Below are positions 45,512-49,315 of a stretch of 49,315 nt of DNA, in pieces. A program made the translations under genes and the position numbers. This DNA is from Nocardioidaceae bacterium (lineage in GTDB: Bacteria; Actinomycetota; Actinomycetes; Propionibacteriales; Nocardioidaceae). The notes under the pieces were generated by a model. It ran no database searches. It was given only the letters and a program-made list of their open reading frames with translations, and had not been told where the DNA came from. Positions within the stretch are counted from its first letter, which is position 1. Every line of letters starts with the position of its first letter. Location: contig JAURVT010000051.1 in NCBI GenBank assembly GCA_030655315.1, positions 1-49,315 on the forward strand, in the 5' to 3' direction.

Positions 45512-47620
45512 TTGAGCCGCATCGCCGTGCCCGTGGAGCAGGAGGCGCGACCCTCGCGCACCGGGGTGCGGGTCGACGTGCAGGGCCTGCGGGCCGTCGC
45601 GGTGTCCCTCGTGCTCGTCTACCACCTGTGGCCGTCGGGCCTCACGGGCGGATTCACGGGCGTCGACGTGTTCCTGGTGATCTCGGGGTTCCTCATCACC
45701 GCGCACCTGCTGTCGCGGCCCCCGCGGACGGCGGGCGACCTCGCGGCGTTCTGGGGCCGGCGGCTCCGACGGCTGCTGCCCGCGTCGCTGCTGGTGCTGC
45801 TCGTGACGCTCGTCGCGTCGCGGCTCGTGGCCCCCGAGACGCAGTGGGAGACCACGTCGCGCCAGGTGCGCGCGGCGGCGCTGTACGTCGTCAACTGGCT
45901 GCTCGCGTCGGACTCGGTGGACTACCTGGCCTCCGAGGCGGCACCGTCCCCGGTGCAGCACTTCTGGTCGCTGTCGGTGGAGGAGCAGTTCTACGCGTTC
46001 TGGCCGGTGCTGCTGCTCGTGCTGGCTCTCGTCGCCCGCCGCTCGGGAGCGTCGCTGCGGACGGCGAGCGCGCTCGGCCTCGGCGCGGTGGTGGCCGCGT
46101 CGCTCGCGTACTCGGTGCACGAGACCGCGACCAACCCCGCCAGCGCCTACTTCGTGACCCCCACCCGCGTCTGGGAGCTGGGCGTCGGCGGGCTGCTCGC
46201 CGTCGCGGTCACGCTCGGGCCGCGCCTGCACCCCGGCGCCGCGGTGCGCGCCGGGCTCGCCTGGGCCGGGCTCGTCGCGATCGCCGTCACCGCGCTGACC
46301 TACACCTCGGCCACGCCGTTCCCCGGCTGGCAGGCCGCGCTCCCCGTGCTCGGTGCCGCCGCGGTCATCGGCGCGGACGCACCCCTCGGCGGCTGGTCGC
46401 CGAACCGCGTGCTCGCGCTCCGACCGGTGCAGTGGCTGGGCGACGTGTCGTACTCGGTCTACCTGTGGCACTGGCCGATCATCGTGCTCCTGCCGTACGC
46501 GAGCGGCGGCTCGATCGGGGTGCTCGACGCCGCGGTCGTGCTCGTGGTGACGCTGGTGCTCGCCGCGCTCACCAAGCGGTTCGTCGAGGACCCCTTCCGG
46601 GCCGGCCGCCTGCGCCTCGGCCTGCGCCCGACCTACGGGCTCGCCGCGGCGGGCATGGCGGTCGTCGTGGTGGCGGTCTCGGTGCAGCTGGTCGAGGTGG
46701 ACCGGCGCGACGCCGCCGCGGCGGCCGACCTGCAGCGCGTGATGTCGGGCGACGACCCCTGCTTCGGCGCGGCGGCGCTCGCCCGCGGCGCGGCGCAGTG
46801 CCCCGCCACGTCCGACCCGCTCGTCCCCGCGCCCGCCCAGGCCGCCGCCGACAAGTCCCAGGCCTACGCCGACGTGCCGGGCGGACGGAGCTGCTTCGCC
46901 GCGCAGCCGCAGTTCGCCGACGTGCGCTGCACCTTCGGCGACGCCGACGCGCGCACGCGCGTCGCGCTCGTCGGCAACTCCCACGCCGGCCAGTGGCTGC
47001 CCGCGCTGCAGCGGCTCGGGGAGGCGCACGGCTGGCGGATCGACACCTTCCTCGCGTCGCGCTGCGCGCTCGCCGACGTGCGCCAGGCGCTCGACACCCC
47101 CGCCTACAGCCGGGCCTGCCGCAGCTGGGTCGACCGGACCACCGACGCGGTCGCCGCCGGCGGGTTCGACCTGGTGGTGATGACCAACCGGATCTCGGTG
47201 CCCGCGACGGGGGAGACGTTCGCCTCCACCGCCCCGGCCTTCGAGCGCGGGTACGCGCGGGTGCTCGACGCGCTCGACGCGGTGCCGGTGGTGACGATCC
47301 ACGACACGCCGTTCCCCGGGTCGACCCTCGACGGCTTCGTGCCCGACTGCCTCGCCGCCGAGGACGAGCGCGCGTCGCGGTGCTCGGGCCCGCGGGGCAC
47401 GTGGGTGCGGCCCGACCCGGTGACGCGGGCCGTCGAGGCCGTCGACCGGCCGGACGTCACCACCGTCGACCTGAACGACCTGATCTGCGGGCGCGACACC
47501 TGCGCCGGCGCCGTCGGGGGCACCCCGGTCTACTTCGACAACTCGCACCTCACGGCCACCTACGCACGCACGCTCGCGCCCTTCCTCGACCCGACGCTGG
47601 AGCGCGCGCTCGCGAGGTGA
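45512..47620 (+). CDS. OafA-type O-acyltransferase with C-terminal SGNH domain (702 aa)
   Basis: TTG 45512 follows GAGG by 5 nt; GTG 45527 is a possible alternative. The N-terminal about 350 residues form the acyltransferase-3 membrane domain: [20 protein letters not shown] with its conserved His, [15 protein letters not shown], the [13 protein letters not shown] loop, and [16 protein letters not shown]. After the last helix (about 385-400) comes an extracytoplasmic SGNH hydrolase-like domain with [16 protein letters not shown] (nucleophile Ser) and YFDNSHLT near the end (catalytic Asp/His). Such fusions move an acyl group across the membrane and onto glycans outside, as in peptidoglycan or polysaccharide O-acetylation. 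It is the only one of the four acyltransferases here that has its own SGNH domain. Confidence 0.9.
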   Translation: MSRIAVPVEQEARPSRTGVRVDVQGLRAVAVSLVLVYHLWPSGLTGGFTGVDVFLVISGFLITAHLLSRPPRTAGDLAAFWGRRLRRLLPASLLVLLVTLVASRLVAPETQWETTSRQVRAAALYVVNWLLASDSVDYLASEAAPSPVQHFWSLSVEEQFYAFWPVLLLVLALVARRSGASLRTASALGLGAVVAASLAYSVHETATNPASAYFVTPTRVWELGVGGLLAVAVTLGPRLHPGAAVRAGLAWAGLVAIAVTALTYTSATPFPGWQAALPVLGAAAVIGADAPLGGWSPNRVLALRPVQWLGDVSYSVYLWHWPIIVLLPYASGGSIGVLDAAVVLVVTLVLAALTKRFVEDPFRAGRLRLGLRPTYGLAAAGMAVVVVAVSVQLVEVDRRDAAAAADLQRVMSGDDPCFGAAALARGAAQCPATSDPLVPAPAQAAADKSQAYADVPGGRSCFAAQPQFADVRCTFGDADARTRVALVGNSHAGQWLPALQRLGEAHGWRIDTFLASRCALADVRQALDTPAYSRACRSWVDRTTDAVAAGGFDLVVMTNRISVPATGETFASTAPAFERGYARVLDALDAVPVVTIHDTPFPGSTLDGFVPDCLAAEDERASRCSGPRGTWVRPDPVTRAVEAVDRPDVTTVDLNDLICGRDTCAGAVGGTPVYFDNSHLTATYARTLAPFLDPTLERALAR

Positions 47621-47673
47621 CCCGCCCGGGCGTGACCTGGGGCACACGCCTCGTCGCGGCGTCGTGGCCGACC

Positions 47674-47679
47674 TAGACT
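47674..47679 (+). promoter_or_regulatory. -10 box TAGACT of the DUF2520-panC operon
   Basis: TAGACT precedes ATG 47737 by about 57 bp. The ribosome site is GAAGAAGG (47724-47731). The leader contains a GGTACCCGCTCGCCGGGACG segment that can form a short stem. Confidence 0.35.
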
Positions 47680-47736
47680 CGTGGTGTCCGATCGTCTGGT
47701 ACCCGCTCGCCGGGACGGGAACGAAGAAGGCACCAC

Positions 47737-48654
47737 ATGAACCACCGCTCTGTCACCCCGCGCACCGTCGGCGTGGTCGGCGCCGGCCGCGTCGGCGCGG
47801 TCGTCGCGTCCCGGCTGCGCGCCGCCGGTCACCTGGTGGTCGCCGCCACCGGCCGCTCGGCCGCCACCCGCACCCGGGTCGAGACGCTGCTGCCCGGCGT
47901 CCCGCTCACCACGGCCGCCCGGGCCGCCGACGCGAGCGACCTGCTCGTGCTCGCCGTGCCCGACGACTCGCTCGTCGCGCTGGTGGAGGAGCTCGCCGCC
48001 GACGGCCACCTGCGCCCCGGCCAGGTCGTGCTGCACACCAGCGGACGGCACGGGCTGGCCGCGCTGGCCGCGGCCGCCGCGGTGGGCGCCCGTCCCGTCG
48101 CGATGCACCCCGCCATGACGTTCACCGGCACCGACGTCGACCTCGAGCGGCTCACGGGCTGCGTGTTCGGCCTCACCGTCGGGGACGACGACGCCGCGCT
48201 CGCCGAGGGGATCGTCGCCGACCTCGGCGGGCGTCCCGTCCGCATCCCCGAGGACCAGCGCACCACCTACCACGCGGCCCTGGCGCACGGTGCCAACCAC
48301 CTCGTCACCCTCGTCTCGCAGTCGATGGACCTGCTGCGCAGCACCGGAGCCGACGACCCGTCCGCGCTGCTGCGCCCGCTGCTGCAGGCCGCGCTCGACA
48401 ACGTCCTCGCCTACGGCGGCGCGGCCCTGACCGGCCCCGTGGCCCGCGGCGACGTCGAGACGCTGGCCGCCCACCTCGTCGCGCTCGGCGACGCGCCCGC
48501 GTCGACCCACGACGCGTACCTCGCGATGGCCCGTGCCACCGCCGACCGTGCCGTCGCCGACGGGCGCCTGGCGCCGGCCCGCGGCGCCGACGTCCGTCGC
48601 GTCCTCGACGAGGCCGACTGGGACACCATGGCCCACCTGGCGGCAGGGCTGTGA
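47737..48654 (+). CDS. DUF2520 Rossmann-like protein (putative oxidoreductase)
   Basis: This 305-aa protein has an N-terminal NAD(P)-binding fold, [20 protein letters not shown] with the GxGxxG motif. [18 protein letters not shown] and MHPAMTFTG follow, then a helical C-terminal domain ([16 protein letters not shown]). This layout is typical of the DUF2520/ketopantoate-reductase-like group that often precedes panC in actinobacteria. Its GTGA overlap with panC suggests a role in pantothenate synthesis, perhaps reduction of ketopantoate to pantoate, but the activity is unproven. It begins a housekeeping segment at the edge of the glycopolymer locus. Confidence 0.82.
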   Translation: MNHRSVTPRTVGVVGAGRVGAVVASRLRAAGHLVVAATGRSAATRTRVETLLPGVPLTTAARAADASDLLVLAVPDDSLVALVEELAADGHLRPGQVVLHTSGRHGLAALAAAAAVGARPVAMHPAMTFTGTDVDLERLTGCVFGLTVGDDDAALAEGIVADLGGRPVRIPEDQRTTYHAALAHGANHLVTLVSQSMDLLRSTGADDPSALLRPLLQAALDNVLAYGGAALTGPVARGDVETLAAHLVALGDAPASTHDAYLAMARATADRAVADGRLAPARGADVRRVLDEADWDTMAHLAAGL

Positions 48655-49315
48655 GCGGCCCGCTGGTCGTCGCCGCCACCCGCGCCGACCTCGACGCGCT
48701 GCTGCGCGAGCGCGGTGGACGCGTCGCGCTCGTCCCGACGATGGGGGCGCTGCACGAGGGGCACGAGACGCTGCTGCGGCACGCCGTCGAGCGCGCCGAC
48801 ACCACGGTGGCCTCGGTGTTCGTCAACCCCACGCAGTTCGCGCCGGGGGAGGACCTCGACCGCTACCCGCGCACGCTCGACGACGACCTCGTCCGCTGCG
48901 ACAAGGCCGGCGTCGACGTGGTGTTCGCGCCGTCGGTCGACGAGATGTACCCCGGCTGGCCCTCGCCCGACACCGTCTCGGTCGACCCCGGTCCGCTCGG
49001 CACGGTGCTCGAGGGCGCGAGCCGTCCCACCCACTTCCGCGGCGTGCTGACCGTGGTCGCCAAGCTGCTGGGCCTGGTGCGCCCCGACCTCGCCGTCTTC
49101 GGCGAGAAGGACTACCAGCAGCTCGCGCTCGTCACCCGGATGGCGCGCACGCTCTGCCTGCCGGTCGACGTGCTCGGCGCGCCCACCGTCCGCGAGGACG
49201 ACGGGCTCGCGATGTCGTCGCGCAACCGCTTCCTCGACGACGCGCAGCGCCGCGACGCGGTCGCGCTGAGCCGCGCGCTCGACGCGGGCGTCGCCGTCGC
49301 GGCCGGCGGCCACGA
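48651..49315 (+). CDS. panC: Pantoate-beta-alanine ligase, 3'-truncated by window edge
   Basis: From GTG 48651, inside the previous stop, the frame is open to the window end (221 codons). It reads [17 protein letters not shown], the ATP-binding HIGH-like signature of PanC (28-38), then [54 protein letters not shown] and [12 protein letters not shown] with the KMSKS-like motif. The enzyme condenses pantoate and beta-alanine with ATP in the cytosol, giving pantothenate for CoA. About 60-80 C-terminal residues should lie beyond the edge. Confidence 0.96.
   Translation, partial: MSGPLVVAATRADLDALLRERGGRVALVPTMGALHEGHETLLRHAVERADTTVASVFVNPTQFAPGEDLDRYPRTLDDDLVRCDKAGVDVVFAPSVDEMYPGWPSPDTVSVDPGPLGTVLEGASRPTHFRGVLTVVAKLLGLVRPDLAVFGEKDYQQLALVTRMARTLCLPVDVLGAPTVREDDGLAMSSRNRFLDDAQRRDAVALSRALDAGVAVAAGGH

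Noticed and set aside
41345-47647. A 2100-codon open frame on the minus strand
   Set aside because: It is antisense to the TagF-like gene (41375) and the OafA gene, both with clear family motifs. Very high GC removes stop codons from the opposite frame. Only its 44779-45402 neighbourhood is coding, and that in another frame.

Overview
The window is 49.3 kb of very GC-rich DNA. It has 4-bp ATGA/GTGA gene overlaps, frequent GTG and TTG starts, TANNNT -10 boxes only 6-9 nt from start codons (leaderless genes), a LexA box of the actinobacterial TCGAAC-N4-GTTCGA type, and an RmlC-RmlD fusion. Together these point to an actinomycete. Nocardioidaceae-like (Nocardioides/Aeromicrobium) is my best guess, with low confidence below class. 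I see no tRNA, rRNA, CRISPR, phage module or insertion sequence.

Nearly the whole window is one large locus for an anionic cell-wall glycopolymer. Left part (1-8528): two GT4 glycosyltransferases, a non-hydrolysing UDP-sugar 2-epimerase (WbpI-like), another GT4, a 158-aa Rossmann fragment, a GT2 and a UDP-HexNAc 6-dehydrogenase. An 84-bp inverted repeat pair follows (8545-8854). Next come a membrane O-acyltransferase (8879-9982) and an operon of GT2, membrane glycerophosphotransferase and a GSC-motif protein (10021-14820). The dTDP-L-rhamnose genes are rmlB and rmlCD (14793-17191) and rmlA (20012-20884). They are interspersed with a catalytically degenerate GT2-like protein, a methyltransferase-like protein, a decayed HNH endonuclease and a second intergenic repeat family.

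Centre (20890-30382): a second O-acyltransferase, a GT39-type membrane mannosyltransferase, a candidate small RNA, a secreted protein with three CWB2 cell-wall-binding repeats, two more GT4 enzymes, and a LexA-controlled DUF222/HNH endonuclease. Right part (30483-47620): an operon of DegT aminotransferase, Gfo/Idh dehydrogenase, GT4 and GT2; a zinc-ribbon membrane protein in a lower-GC island; a third O-acyltransferase; two very large divergently transcribed TagF-like GT2/glycerophosphotransferase fusions; a WbpD-like N-acetyltransferase; and an OafA-type acyltransferase with an SGNH domain. The window ends in housekeeping genes: a DUF2520 protein and the 5' part of panC.

Taken together, the genes supply dTDP-L-rhamnose and, by family, every step from UDP-GlcNAc to UDP-2,3-diacetamido-2,3-dideoxy-mannuronate (6-dehydrogenase, 3-dehydrogenase, 3-aminotransferase, N-acetyltransferase, 2-epimerase). 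That second pathway is split among three distant operons. Around ten glycosyltransferases and three polyol-phosphate polymerases could assemble a polymer, which four membrane O-acyltransferases could decorate. No flippase, ABC exporter, LCP ligase or CDP-polyol synthase is visible, so these must lie outside. The CWB2 protein is a candidate binder of the finished polymer.
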